A stretch of DNA of 64,000 nt from Cobetia sp. L2A1 (GTDB taxonomy: Bacteria > Pseudomonadota > Gammaproteobacteria > Pseudomonadales > Halomonadaceae), in assembly GCF_009796845.1 (NCBI RefSeq), contig NZ_CP047025.1:1550001-1614000 (forward strand), given 5' to 3'. The notes under the pieces were generated by a model, which made no database searches, was not told the origin of the DNA, and saw only the letters and a program-made list of their open reading frames with translations. Below are positions 27,672 through 36,513 of the stretch, one piece after another. Positions within the stretch are counted from its first letter, which is position 1. The number at the start of each line of letters is the position of its first letter. The translations under genes and the position numbers were made by a program.

Positions 27672-28337
27672 ATGAAGCTGCTCTTGCTTGAAGACGATGA
27701 TTTGCTGGCGGATAGCCTGGCTGAAATGCTGGAAGATAATGGCTATCGACTGGATATCGCGTCCTCCATCCGAGAAGCGGAAGCCTTTGTCACCACGCAG
27801 GAATACGCGCTCGCGATTCTTGATCTCGGTCTGCCGGACGGCAGTGGACTGGACCTGCTGGCACGCTGGCGTCAGCAGCACCGTGATATCCCGGTGCTTA
27901 TCCTGACTGCGCGCGATACCTGGGAAGATAAGGTGGTTGGACTACGCGGCGGAGCAGATGACTATCTCACCAAACCCTTTCATGAAGCTGAATTATTGGC
28001 ACGACTCCATGCGCTACTCAGGCGCCACACGGGAGGGAGTACTCAGTACTTGCAAGTCAGTGGCATTCAGCTGGATGAGCAAATGCAGAGTGTGAGTCGT
28101 GATGGAGAGCAGTGGGAGCCGCTGACAGCCACTGAGTTTCGGTTGTTACGCTATTTGATGCATCACCCGGATAGGGTGCACTCCAAGGATCAACTGTTGG
28201 ATCAGCTGTATGCCCTTGATCAGGATGCCGCTGCTTCCAATCTGGTGGAAGTCTATATCGCCAAATTACGTCGACGATTGGGTCGCGAGTTGATCGTGAC
28301 GCGACGCGGACAAGGGTATCTCTTTGCTTCACATTGA
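27672..28337 (+). CDS. OmpR/PhoP-family response regulator (copper block)
   Basis: A 221-residue regulator: receiver domain with acidic pocket EDDD, phospho-acceptor Asp51 (AILDLGLPDGSG), Thr in LTARD and Lys in LTKPF, then a winged helix (ATEFRLLRYLMHH ... RLGRELIVTRRGQGYLF). AAGGAGG lies 6 bases before the ATG. It overlaps the kinase gene by 14 bases. Its place upstream of copAB suggests a CopR-like role, although the sequence also resembles the PmrA/QseB group. Confidence 0.92.
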   Translation: MKLLLLEDDDLLADSLAEMLEDNGYRLDIASSIREAEAFVTTQEYALAILDLGLPDGSGLDLLARWRQQHRDIPVLILTARDTWEDKVVGLRGGADDYLTKPFHEAELLARLHALLRRHTGGSTQYLQVSGIQLDEQMQSVSRDGEQWEPLTATEFRLLRYLMHHPDRVHSKDQLLDQLYALDQDAAASNLVEVYIAKLRRRLGRELIVTRRGQGYLFASH

Positions 28338-29685
28338 CCGCCGCAGCCTTCGTTTTCGCCTGCTCACTCGACTGGGTGGCGTGGCGCTGGCTGTCGTTCT
28401 ACTGGCCTGGTATCTACATGGCTACTTTTTGCACCAGCTGGCACAGGACTTCCTGGGTGAGCGCCTCAAGGATGAAGCGATACATGTCGAGGCGTTGCTC
28501 AAGCAGGGCGATCGACCCGCAGTCGAGCTCCTGACAGCGTCGCGTGAGGAATATCAGGTTTTCCACCACTTCTATGTATTGGGCATTGCAGGTCAGACCA
28601 GCACCTCACATCCCGCCATGCTCAAGACACTGATGCCACTATTGGCTGGCAGAGATGCGCTGTTCACGCTTTCGGATCAACGGCACCCACTACTGGTATA
28701 TCGCCATGCCTTCCAGGTGCGAGGTCAGCCGGCGCAACTGTTGATCGCCGAGAACTTCTCTCCCGTGCAGCAAGGTCTTGAGCGTGTGCACTGGTGGATA
28801 GGAGGCACGGCCATCCTGTTATGGGGCGTATTGGTTTCTCTCAACTTGCTGGCTGTCAGGCGTGGTCTTCGCCCTCTAGTGACGCTAGGGCATCAGTTGA
28901 AAGAATTGCAGACGGGTCGCCGCAAGCGAATTGCGCTGGAGGCACCTTCGGAGCTTGATTCGCTGGTCACGCAGCTCAATCATTTATTGGATGAATTCGA
29001 TCGACGTCTGACGCGCTCGCGTGAGTCGGTCGCCAATCTCTCGCATGCGCTCAAGACACCCTTGGCAGCACTGGCTCAGGTATTACGAGGTAGACGGCCG
29101 ATTGACGCTGTGCGGCGTACTAAAATGCTAGCGCGTGTCGAGTCGTTACATGCGCAGCTGGCTGCAGAATTACAACGTGCACGCATTGCAGGTCCGCGGG
29201 CTGGCCAGGCGACACGTCCCGTTGAAGAAGCTGAACGGTTGATAGAGATGTTCTGCGGACTGTATCCAGAACGAAGGTTCAGTCTTGAGGTGGCCAGTAG
29301 TGAAGTGAGCCAGTCGAGTAGTGGAGCGTCTAGTTGGGTCAGTATCGAAACTCAGGACTTCACTGAAATGCTGGGCATTGTGCTCGATAATGCTGGCAAG
29401 TGGTCACGTCAGCAGGTGCGTTGTCGGCTGGCGATCAACGCGACCACGCTAAGGCTGACGGTGGACGATGATGGACCCGGTGTGCCACATGAGGAGCATG
29501 ATCGATTGGGGGAGCGTGGTCGTCGATTGGATGAGCGTTATCCTGGCTATGGGCTTGGGTTATCCATTCTCGCCCAGCTCGTGACGCACTATGCAGGCCA
29601 ACTGCACTATTCCAGCGCCCCTGAAGGAGGATTGCGGGTCGAGATGACTCTCCCCGTAAACCAGCCAACACCTATTCAGGCTTGA
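28324..29685 (+). CDS. Sensor histidine kinase (copper block)
   Basis: A 453-residue membrane kinase. TM1 (about 18-36) and TM2 (about 157-177) enclose a periplasmic sensor of about 120 residues, followed by a HAMP-like segment, the H-box NLSHALKTPLAAL (His241), N-box GIVLDNAGKWS, G1 DDDGPGVP and G2 YGLGLSI. It begins at TTG 28324 inside the response regulator gene, implying coupled translation. The periplasmic domain contains several histidines (HHFYV, HP, RHAF) that could sense a metal (inference). Confidence 0.9.
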   Translation: MLHIDRRSLRFRLLTRLGGVALAVVLLAWYLHGYFLHQLAQDFLGERLKDEAIHVEALLKQGDRPAVELLTASREEYQVFHHFYVLGIAGQTSTSHPAMLKTLMPLLAGRDALFTLSDQRHPLLVYRHAFQVRGQPAQLLIAENFSPVQQGLERVHWWIGGTAILLWGVLVSLNLLAVRRGLRPLVTLGHQLKELQTGRRKRIALEAPSELDSLVTQLNHLLDEFDRRLTRSRESVANLSHALKTPLAALAQVLRGRRPIDAVRRTKMLARVESLHAQLAAELQRARIAGPRAGQATRPVEEAERLIEMFCGLYPERRFSLEVASSEVSQSSSGASSWVSIETQDFTEMLGIVLDNAGKWSRQQVRCRLAINATTLRLTVDDDGPGVPHEEHDRLGERGRRLDERYPGYGLGLSILAQLVTHYAGQLHYSSAPEGGLRVEMTLPVNQPTPIQA

Positions 29686-29695
29686 TTCAGGTTTG
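29674..29695 (+). promoter_or_regulatory. Tandem 11-bp repeat upstream of copA
   Basis: ATTCAGGCTTG at 29674-29684 is followed directly by ATTCAGGTTTG at 29685-29695: ten of eleven bases repeat with one-helical-turn period. It overlaps the kinase stop codon and lies 41 bases before the copA start. It fits a tandem OmpR-family binding site. Confidence 0.65.
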
Positions 29696-29735
29696 CGTGG
29701 TGTCATCGCATCATGACTTATTACTGGAGATGGCC

Positions 29736-31496
29736 ATGAAGGGCACGACATCCACGTTTTCCACTTCCCGCCGGCAGCTGCTCAAAACGAGTTCAGCGCT
29801 GGGCCTGGGGGCGATGGCGCTGGGCATGACACCTGCCTGGGCATCGCCTTTGGGACGTGCGGCAGCGGCTTCCCGAACGGTGGAGTCCGGCCCGGAGATT
29901 GCGTTGGCCATCCGCCGGGAAGATCGTCTGGTTGCGGGTCAGCGTACCCGGCCAATCACCATCAATGGCAGTAGCCCTGGCCCGATGGTGCGCCTCAAGG
30001 AAGGTCAAGAGGCAGTGATCCGGGTGACCAACCTGATGGATGAACCTACCTCGATCCACTGGCACGGCATCATTCTGCCGCCTGAAATGGATGGTGTACC
30101 AGGCATCAGCTTTGCGGGTATCGCCCCCGGTGACACCTTTACCTATCGTTTCCCTGTCACGCAAAGCGGTACCTATTGGTATCACAGCCACTCGGGCCTT
30201 CAAGAGCAGGAAGGTCACGCGGGGCCGTTGATCATTGATGCCGCGACTCCCGACGCCTTTCAGTATGACCGTGAGCACGTATTATTACTGACCGATTGGA
30301 CATTCGAGGATCCCAAGAACGTCTTCCGTAATCTCAAGACCATGGAAGGCTACTACAACTTCCAGGAGCGCACCGTGGCGGACTTCTTCGCCGATGTGCG
30401 CCGCAATGGTCTACAAGATACCGTCGAGGCGCGCAGTATGTGGGCTGAGATGCGCATGAGCTCACGTGACATCTCCGATGTGACCGGCAGCACCTATACC
30501 TATCTACTCAATGGCAATGCGCCTGACGAGAACTGGACAGGCCTGTTCCGCCGCGGTGAGACCGTGCGTCTTCGTGTCATCAATGGCTCTGCCATGAGCT
30601 ACTTCGATCTGCGTATCCCTGGACTCAAGATGACAGTAGTTGCCGCTGACGGTCAGCCCGTTCAGCCGGTGCCGGTCGATGAGTTTCGCATCGGTGTTGC
30701 TGAGGCGTATGACGTGCTGGTGACGCCGGAAGATGACAAGGCATACACCATCTTTGCCGAAGCGATGGACCGTAGTGGCTATGCCCGCGCCACTCTGGCA
30801 CCGCGCATGGGCATGCAAGCGAACATTCCTGCACGGCGTGACATTGCCGATCGTGGCATGGAGGCCATGGGTGCGCATGGCAGCATGAATCACTCCAAGA
30901 TGGCAGGTATGGACCACTCCAAGATGGCCGACATGGATCATTCCGAGATGGCAGGCATGGATCACTCCAAGATGGCCGGTATGCAAGGCGAAGCACTGGC
31001 CGCAGGCATGCTGGCGGCAGGTGCCGTGCAGCCGGGGGCACGTTATGACCAAGCGGGTATCGGATTGGACCAGCAGCAACGCCGCGTACTGGTTTATCAG
31101 GACCTCAAGGCATTGGCACCTTGGCCTGATCGGCGCCCCCCGCAACGGGAGATAGAGCTACATCTTACTGGCAACATGGAGCGCTACATGTGGTCATTTG
31201 ATGGCAAGAAATTCAGTGAGGTGAATGGCCCGATTCACTTCAACAAGGATGAGCGTCTGCGCCTGATCCTGATCAACGACACCATGATGGAGCATCCGAT
31301 TCATCTGCATGGCATGTGGATGGAGCTGGAAAATGGTCACGGTGAGATGATTCCCCGCAAGCACACCCTGAACGTCAAGCCAGGAGAGCGCGTTTCTGCG
31401 CTGATCACCGCGGATGCCGAGGGCAGCTGGGCGTTTCACTGCCACCTGCTTTATCACATGGATGCGGGCATGTTCCGCGTGGTCAAGGTTTCCTGA
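29736..31496 (+). CDS. copA: Periplasmic multicopper oxidase CopA (Tat-exported)
   Basis: A 586-residue cuprous oxidase that detoxifies Cu(I) in the periplasm. The N-terminus carries a Tat signal (SRRQLLKTSSALGLGAMALG). All four copper-ligand segments are present: IHWHG, YWYHSHSG, HPIHLHG and AFHCHLLYHMDAGMF. A Met/His-rich insert of repeated MDHSKMA units (DNA 30886-30990) lies before the last cupredoxin domain. ATG at 29736 is preferred, since GGAG then lies 6 bases upstream; ATG at 29730 has no spacing. copB follows 9 bases later. Confidence 0.95.
   Translation: MKGTTSTFSTSRRQLLKTSSALGLGAMALGMTPAWASPLGRAAAASRTVESGPEIALAIRREDRLVAGQRTRPITINGSSPGPMVRLKEGQEAVIRVTNLMDEPTSIHWHGIILPPEMDGVPGISFAGIAPGDTFTYRFPVTQSGTYWYHSHSGLQEQEGHAGPLIIDAATPDAFQYDREHVLLLTDWTFEDPKNVFRNLKTMEGYYNFQERTVADFFADVRRNGLQDTVEARSMWAEMRMSSRDISDVTGSTYTYLLNGNAPDENWTGLFRRGETVRLRVINGSAMSYFDLRIPGLKMTVVAADGQPVQPVPVDEFRIGVAEAYDVLVTPEDDKAYTIFAEAMDRSGYARATLAPRMGMQANIPARRDIADRGMEAMGAHGSMNHSKMAGMDHSKMADMDHSEMAGMDHSKMAGMQGEALAAGMLAAGAVQPGARYDQAGIGLDQQQRRVLVYQDLKALAPWPDRRPPQREIELHLTGNMERYMWSFDGKKFSEVNGPIHFNKDERLRLILINDTMMEHPIHLHGMWMELENGHGEMIPRKHTLNVKPGERVSALITADAEGSWAFHCHLLYHMDAGMFRVVKVS
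30886..30990 (+). repeat. Met/His-rich repeat within copA
   Basis: Four to five imperfect units of about 24 bases encode MNHSKMAG, MDHSKMAD, MDHSEMAG and MDHSKMAG. Such Met-rich repeats bind Cu(I) in CopA proteins. Unit number may vary between strains by slippage. Confidence 0.85.
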
Positions 31497-31505
31497 GGAG
31501 TCGAC

Positions 31506-32291
31506 ATGTCCATTATCTGTATCTCAAGGCATGCCGTTATTGCATCGGCTGCTTCCGCAGCACTGAGCGTCATGCCGCTACTGGCTTACGCTGAAGATGG
31601 TTATGACGCGCCTGCTGACTGGCCCTCGCCGATGGCCGAACATCTACAATGGTCTGCTGCGTTTGATCGACTGGAATACGCCAGTCCCGATAAGGGTAAT
31701 AATGCTCTGGTATGGGATTTTCAGGCTTGGTATGGCAGTGACGTCAATCGACTGTATGTGAAGTCGGAAGGCGAGAATATTCAGGGTGATGGTGAAGACG
31801 CCGAATTTGAGTCACTGGAGTTGTTGTACAGTCGTCTGGTGGCTGACTTCTGGGAATTTCAGGCCGGTATGGGCTACCAGGGTGGCGTGTTCAGTGACGA
31901 TCATGAGGAGAGAGTCTACGGCGTCCTCGGATTCCAAGGCACGGCACCTTACCGGATAGAAACGGATGCAGCGCTTCAGTTCAATGAAGGTGGAATCGTC
32001 ACGGCAAGCATTGAGCTTGAGCATGATGTCCGTCTGACTCAGCGTTGGTACCTGCAACCTCGCAGTGAAATAGTGGTCGCCGCCAATGAATCAGAAGCAT
32101 TGGGTATCGGAAGAGGCGTCAATTCCCTACGCATCGGACTGCGCGCACGCTATGAGATCACGCGGCGATTTGCTCCTTATGTCGGCATGTATTGGGAGCG
32201 TCAATATGGCGCGACCGCTGATATGCAGCGCGCTGAGGGCGAAGAAGTAGAAAATACCGGTGTCGTCGTCGGAGTGAAATTGATGTTTTGA
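31506..32291 (+). CDS. copB: Outer-membrane copper resistance protein CopB
   Basis: A 261-residue predicted outer-membrane beta-barrel with a signal peptide ending LLAYA. The mature part matches CopB (LEYASPDKGNNALVWDFQAWYG, ESLELLYSRLVADFWEFQAGMGY, ending in VVGVKLMF with a C-terminal aromatic). The Met/His-rich N-terminal stretch common in CopB/PcoB is missing here. It is coupled to copA. Confidence 0.93.
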   Translation: MSIICISRHAVIASAASAALSVMPLLAYAEDGYDAPADWPSPMAEHLQWSAAFDRLEYASPDKGNNALVWDFQAWYGSDVNRLYVKSEGENIQGDGEDAEFESLELLYSRLVADFWEFQAGMGYQGGVFSDDHEERVYGVLGFQGTAPYRIETDAALQFNEGGIVTASIELEHDVRLTQRWYLQPRSEIVVAANESEALGIGRGVNSLRIGLRARYEITRRFAPYVGMYWERQYGATADMQRAEGEEVENTGVVVGVKLMF

Positions 32292-32341
32292 TATTGCGTT
32301 GTGGTTTACATGCTGAGTAAAAAATAGAGTGGCAGCAATAT

Positions 32342-32363
32342 ATTCAGCGTCATTTCAGACTCA
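32342..32363 (+). promoter_or_regulatory. Third tandem TTCAG box
   Basis: TTCAG at 32343 and 32354 again has an 11-bp period, as upstream of the response regulator and copA. It lies about 60 bases before the small exported protein gene, bringing that gene and perhaps the cytochrome into the same proposed regulon. Confidence 0.55.
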
Positions 32364-32417
32364 GTGGTTATAGTCTCTTTGCCTCCATAAAGAGGCTATC
32401 ATGATGAAATCAAGATA

Positions 32418-32813
32418 ATGATGCCGGCAGTCGGTATTGTATTTTCATCAATGGCAGTACAGGCCAATAATACTCAGAATAACCTGCCGTTACTGACGGA
32501 GGGTGTTTTCGATACTCAGGCACTGGTGGCGGGGCAGGTAAAGCGCTATCAGCTTGATATTGAACACCCCATCAGTCTGAAAATCGTAAGCCGACCCTTT
32601 GCAGGGTCTTCCAGTCAGCACAACATGATATCTGCGACATTGCGTGGACCTGATGGCAGTGCCGTTGCAGCAGCCATGGATGCCAATGGTCATTTTGTTC
32701 TGCAGCGCTCAGTCGTCGATGGCCGCTATCAGCTGGAGGTGACCGGGGCATCCAGCAATGGGGCTGCTGACGAAAGTAACAATCAATATTCATTGGGAGT
32801 GTCATTCAATTAA
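32418..32813 (+). CDS. Small exported protein in the copper block, start possibly frameshifted
   Basis: A 131-residue protein, mature part rich in beta-strand, ending in SNNQYSLGVSFN; resembles a pre-peptidase C-terminal-like fold (ISATLRGPDGS ... GRYQLEVTG), which is only a guess. Its signal sequence (MMPAVGIVFSSMAVQA) lacks the basic N-terminus. The frame MMKSR at 32401, with a good ribosome binding site (AGAGG), ends in TAA overlapping this ATG (TAATG). MMKSR plus this segment would make a normal signal peptide, so either a one-base frameshift happened or a five-codon leader is translationally coupled. Confidence 0.6.
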   Translation: MMPAVGIVFSSMAVQANNTQNNLPLLTEGVFDTQALVAGQVKRYQLDIEHPISLKIVSRPFAGSSSQHNMISATLRGPDGSAVAAAMDANGHFVLQRSVVDGRYQLEVTGASSNGAADESNNQYSLGVSFN

Positions 32814-32979
32814 TTGATAAAAGAGAGGTTTGCGTAAATATAATATTACATGACTATGAATGATGACTTACGTGCTATTCCTGAGTTCCTTGACAGATGC
32901 TCGTATTGACGGCTGGACATTGCTGGCCTTTTTTTAAATTTCCTCGTATTTATCTTGCCAATGAGTATGGAAAAGCCAT

Positions 32980-33783
32980 ATGAAAAAAGTGCTGATCACA
33001 GTAAGTATGACATTATCTCTTTTTGCTGCTATCGGGATTGGAGGAGTGTACTCCGGTGTGATAAATGTCGGTGCGGATAGTCCTCATGAAGGCTGGGTGT
33101 ATGCGTTATTGGATACGGCGCGTACTCGCTCGGTAGAACGACATTCTTCGAATATTGAAGTACCAGATCTGCAGGGGGAGGCATTGATAATGGCAGGAGC
33201 AGGCAATTACGCTGCCATGTGTACCAGTTGTCATCTCGCACCTGACATGCTGGAAACAGAGCTGAGTCAGGGCCTATATCCCCAGCCGCCCAATTTTTGG
33301 CAAGCCGGTGTGAATGATAATCCCGCTGAAAACTTCTGGATCATCAAACATGGGATAAAAGCCAGTGGCATGCCTGCTTGGGGGAAAAGCATGCAGGATG
33401 TCTATATCTGGCAGATGGTGGCATTCATGGATGAACTACCGAGCATGAGCCCGCAGCGTTATCAGACACTGGTGGCGTCAAGTGCTGGCCATCAGCATGG
33501 TGGGGGAGAAACGCCAAGTGCCCATCACGCTAACAATGCGGGCGATTCACATCATGAGATGATGACTGAGACTGTTCAGCAACAAGCACAGGATGCCGAT
33601 GAGGCTTCGGTGAGTCATTCTGCAGATGGGGGTAAAACAGTCAATAACGTCCATCATGGCGAGGCGGCAGTCGCTGCTTCTGCACAAGAGAATACAGCAG
33701 TAGACAGTGAAGCCCATCACAGTGAAGTGCCAACTCAGGATTCGCACTCTCAAGAACCCCATGAGCATTCAAGTGAGCATTGA
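32980..33783 (+). CDS. Exported c-type cytochrome with His-rich tail
   Basis: A 267-residue protein: signal anchor (MKKVLITVSMTLSLFAAIGIGGVYSG), then a single-haem cytochrome c domain with CTSCH (residues 81-85) and axial Met in ASGMPAW (Met131). From about residue 170 it becomes a low-complexity tail with 15 histidines in about 100 residues, in HH and HxH pairs. The tail probably binds Cu or other metals in the periplasm. Its position beside copAB suggests a copper-linked role, perhaps accepting electrons from CopA-type chemistry (inference). Confidence 0.88.
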   Translation: MKKVLITVSMTLSLFAAIGIGGVYSGVINVGADSPHEGWVYALLDTARTRSVERHSSNIEVPDLQGEALIMAGAGNYAAMCTSCHLAPDMLETELSQGLYPQPPNFWQAGVNDNPAENFWIIKHGIKASGMPAWGKSMQDVYIWQMVAFMDELPSMSPQRYQTLVASSAGHQHGGGETPSAHHANNAGDSHHEMMTETVQQQAQDADEASVSHSADGGKTVNNVHHGEAAVAASAQENTAVDSEAHHSEVPTQDSHSQEPHEHSSEH

Positions 33784-34043
33784 TATTCGCTTGTACAACA
33801 TCTCGTGTCGAAATAGCGCTGCGGCCAGATGTCAGACTCTGGTGCTCAAGCCCGCTTTCCGTCGTGCCAGCTCTGTCATGACACGTTGATATGACTGAGC
33901 TGATACGACTGAAGGGCTTGTAAGGAATTGATCGAGATCAAGCTTTCAGGAATCTGGACGATTGGCTACGGAAGGGTGAGTTTTCTACAGAAGATAGCAT
34001 TAGATTTCTCGTATATACTTGCTCGCCTTCACAGGAGGTGAGA

Positions 34044-34370
34044 ATGCAAATAGTAGAGATTTATACTGAAACACGCTTCAATCCCGAGCGTTCCATCCTC
34101 AAGGAGCGGCTCGGGGAGGACTATGTGGTGCAAACCTGTGCTGCGGATGCGCCAAATTTCTGTTTTGAGGTGAGTCAAGGCCGAAATTTCATCTTGGGAT
34201 TTGAAGTGGCAGGTGCTCGTAGTGCGGAGTTTCTTTCGATCATTACCGAAGACTACGTCTATCAACATCCGGGGATATTGCCCGAGGTGCTATCAGAGTA
34301 TTTGAAGAGCCGTGCTCGGCACCCCCTACGTCGTCAGCGCAAAACGTCGCTCACGGCATCTGCTTGCTGA
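34044..34370 (+). CDS. Small hypothetical protein
   Basis: A 108-residue protein (MQIVEIYTETRFNPERSILK ...) that I do not recognise. AGGAGG at 34033-34038 is 5 bases before ATG 34044, so it is a likely real gene; GTG at 34038 overlaps that site. TATACT at 34014 is a possible -10. It ends in a basic segment (RARHPLRRQRKTS). No export or membrane signal. Confidence 0.65.
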   Translation: MQIVEIYTETRFNPERSILKERLGEDYVVQTCAADAPNFCFEVSQGRNFILGFEVAGARSAEFLSIITEDYVYQHPGILPEVLSEYLKSRARHPLRRQRKTSLTASAC

Positions 34371-34373
34371 GAC

Positions 34374-35081
34374 CTGGCAGTTGATCATGGGTAGCAGATA
34401 CCACCAGTAGCGTATCGCTCACACACACCGTGAGTGTCAGGGTGAGATAGAACAGCAGAGAGGCAGGTAAACGCTCAGACACCGAGCGATGATATGTAGC
34501 AAGCTTACCATTGCGTTCTCATTGCCGCCTCTGCACATGTCATTCTTGGATTGACTCCTTGGCTTGAATCTTTCAGCTTCTGATAGCTGTTCGTATAGCG
34601 TGCGTGGTCTTGGCGCACGCCAAGCGAGCGATAAAGCACTCTGGCCGAAGCTTGTGAAAGTTGACCTGGAGGACTTGCTGCAAGGGCTGGCTTGCTGCGC
34701 GCACCGTACTATAGCGACTGCATGATCATGATCTCACTAATCCACAACTGGCACTGAAGAGGCCACCCGTGGACTGTGGTTGAGCGTGGAGAGTGCAGTC
34801 GTGTATTACGTGTTGGCCGTTGTCAGTCACGACTTGATGACTGATGAATCCTGTTGAAAGGTGCTTGTCGTCTGGTCTGAGCATCCCCCCCAGACATACG
34901 CTAGTCACAACAAAAGAAGGCCTCCCGCGGGAGGCCTTCTTTTGTTCTTTGTCTGACAGGTACTGACGTTCAGTGCATGAGCCGATGTCTGGTTCATGTG
35001 CACATATGGCATGTACCTGGCAGATCGTGCTGCCTCAGCAAGCCAGGCCCAGGGAGGCGGGCGTGACCTAAGCGACAGCGC
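34374..35081. other. Gene-free stretch
   Basis: About 700 bases with no frame I can support on either strand. It holds one strong terminator (34912-34943) and otherwise looks like decayed or regulatory DNA. Confidence 0.5.
34912..34943. terminator. Perfect palindromic bidirectional terminator
   Basis: A 32-base perfect palindrome, half-site AAAAGAAGGCCTCCCG, with A- and T-runs at its ends. It can terminate transcription in both directions, including the dkgB transcript. Confidence 0.85.
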
Positions 35082-35888
35082 TTAGTCCCAATCAGGTGCG
35101 AAGTCCGGATTGGCGATGCGCTCACCACGGTCCAGCTCAGCAATCTTCGCCATGTCTTCTCCGGTCAGTGTCATCGAGAAAGCATCGAAATTGCTCTGGA
35201 TGTTCTTCGCCTTGGTGGAGGACGGGAAGGTCACGATGTCCTGCATCTTGAGCCAGGCCAAGGCAATCTGGGCTGGGCTTGCCCCATGGCGTTCGGCGAT
35301 GGCCTTGAGGGTCTCGTCATCCATTACCTTGCCGACGGCCAATGGCATGAAGGCGGTGACCTCGATCCCCAGTTCATGACATTTGTCGATGACTTTACGG
35401 TTCTGCATGAAGGGATGCACTTCGATCTGGTTGGTCAGCAGCTCGTCACGACCCACGATACCCACGGCGCGCTCAAGTTGGTCGCAGGTAAAGTTTGAGA
35501 CGCCGATATGACGCGCCTTGCCTGCGGCCTTCAGCTTGGCTAGAACAGGCAAGTAATCCTCCATCGGCACTTCGTCGTTGGGTGACGGCCAGTGGATCAG
35601 CAGCAGGTCCACATAGTCAGTCTTGAGGCGTTCAAGGCTCTCCTCGACACTCTTTTCCATATCCCCCGGCACTAGGCGGTCGTGCCAGATTTTGGTGGTG
35701 ATGAAGAGCTCTTCGCGCGGGACGCTGCTGTCGGAGATGATCTGTCCGACCTCGGCTTCATTGCCGTAGAACTGGGCGGTATCGATATGGCGATAGCCTA
35801 CTTCCAGTGCCGCATTGAGACTCTGACGCAGAGTGTCACCTTCAAGACGGAAGGTGCCAAAGCCGGGGTTCGGTAGTGTAGTCGACAT
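35082..35888 (-). CDS. dkgB: Aldo/keto reductase, 2,5-diketo-D-gluconate reductase B type
   Basis: A 268-residue NADPH-dependent TIM-barrel reductase. It follows E. coli DkgB closely: GFGTFRLEGD, IDTAQFYGNE (catalytic Tyr), TTKIW (Lys), LLLIHWPSPNDEV (His), then FPSSTKAKNIQSNFDA for NADPH and the end PDFAPDWD. ATG at 35888 has AGGAG 6 bases upstream; the longer frame to 36038 is not coding. Substrate may be methylglyoxal or other small aldehydes. Confidence 0.93.
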   Translation of the reverse strand: MSTTLPNPGFGTFRLEGDTLRQSLNAALEVGYRHIDTAQFYGNEAEVGQIISDSSVPREELFITTKIWHDRLVPGDMEKSVEESLERLKTDYVDLLLIHWPSPNDEVPMEDYLPVLAKLKAAGKARHIGVSNFTCDQLERAVGIVGRDELLTNQIEVHPFMQNRKVIDKCHELGIEVTAFMPLAVGKVMDDETLKAIAERHGASPAQIALAWLKMQDIVTFPSSTKAKNIQSNFDAFSMTLTGEDMAKIAELDRGERIANPDFAPDWD

Positions 35889-36268
35889 GTGTGAACTCCT
35901 GTTGAATGTGCCCGAAGAGATGACTGATGGGCACGTATCCATGTGGTGTAGATCAAGAGCTGGGGCTATGAGATCGCCACAACAATGGCATACATGCGCA
36001 TCAGTCCTGTGCCAGTATCGCAACAATGCCGATGACACCGCCTGTCACTCTCTTGCCGGCGCTTGAGGCAAGTGTGTGCCGAATCACCTCAAGGTACGCG
36101 AGTGGCATCTCTCAGTCTCATGCTCCATCAAGGTTTATTCGTTGGCAGTGATCACGAATCTGAGCGCACTTGGCTCTCCACGTTTCAGCTCGTCAAGACG
36201 GCTTGTCAGGGCAGTGAAACCATCCACCTGAGGCGCGGGCTGATACATCTTCCTACTCACGATAGCAT

Positions 36269-36394
36269 CTAGCAGGGATTCACCTGCTGCGACCAGTTCT
36301 TCCCAGTCATCGTCGTTACCAGTCCGAGAAACACGAACTCGGTGGTACCGATGACAAAGGCGCTCAGCGTGAGCGCCAGTAAGGCAAGGGGCAT
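36269..36394 (-). pseudogene. MFS transporter 5' remnant
   Basis: The start MPLALLALTLSAFVIGTTEF is the classic first TM helix of DHA1-type MFS exporters (MPLALLALTLSAFAIGTTEF), but the frame leaves homology after about 30 residues and stops. In a shifted frame another piece follows on the same strand (36138-36330, ending LRFVITANE), which I cannot name. This looks like a deletion scar joining two genes. Confidence 0.65.
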
Positions 36395-36513
36395 TGAGTG
36401 ACGCTCGCATGCGTGTAGTTTGTCGTGCGTTATCTTTGTGATAATCGTAATGAAAAGTGAAATACTTTTGCTGTTTTTGTCGCTAGTTGAGTGGGCACTG
36501 CCTGATGTAGCCG

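Noticed and set aside
34726..34908. 60-codon minus-strand frame in the gap before dkgB
   Set aside because: No ribosome binding site or motif, and it ends near a strong terminator without a matching gene structure.
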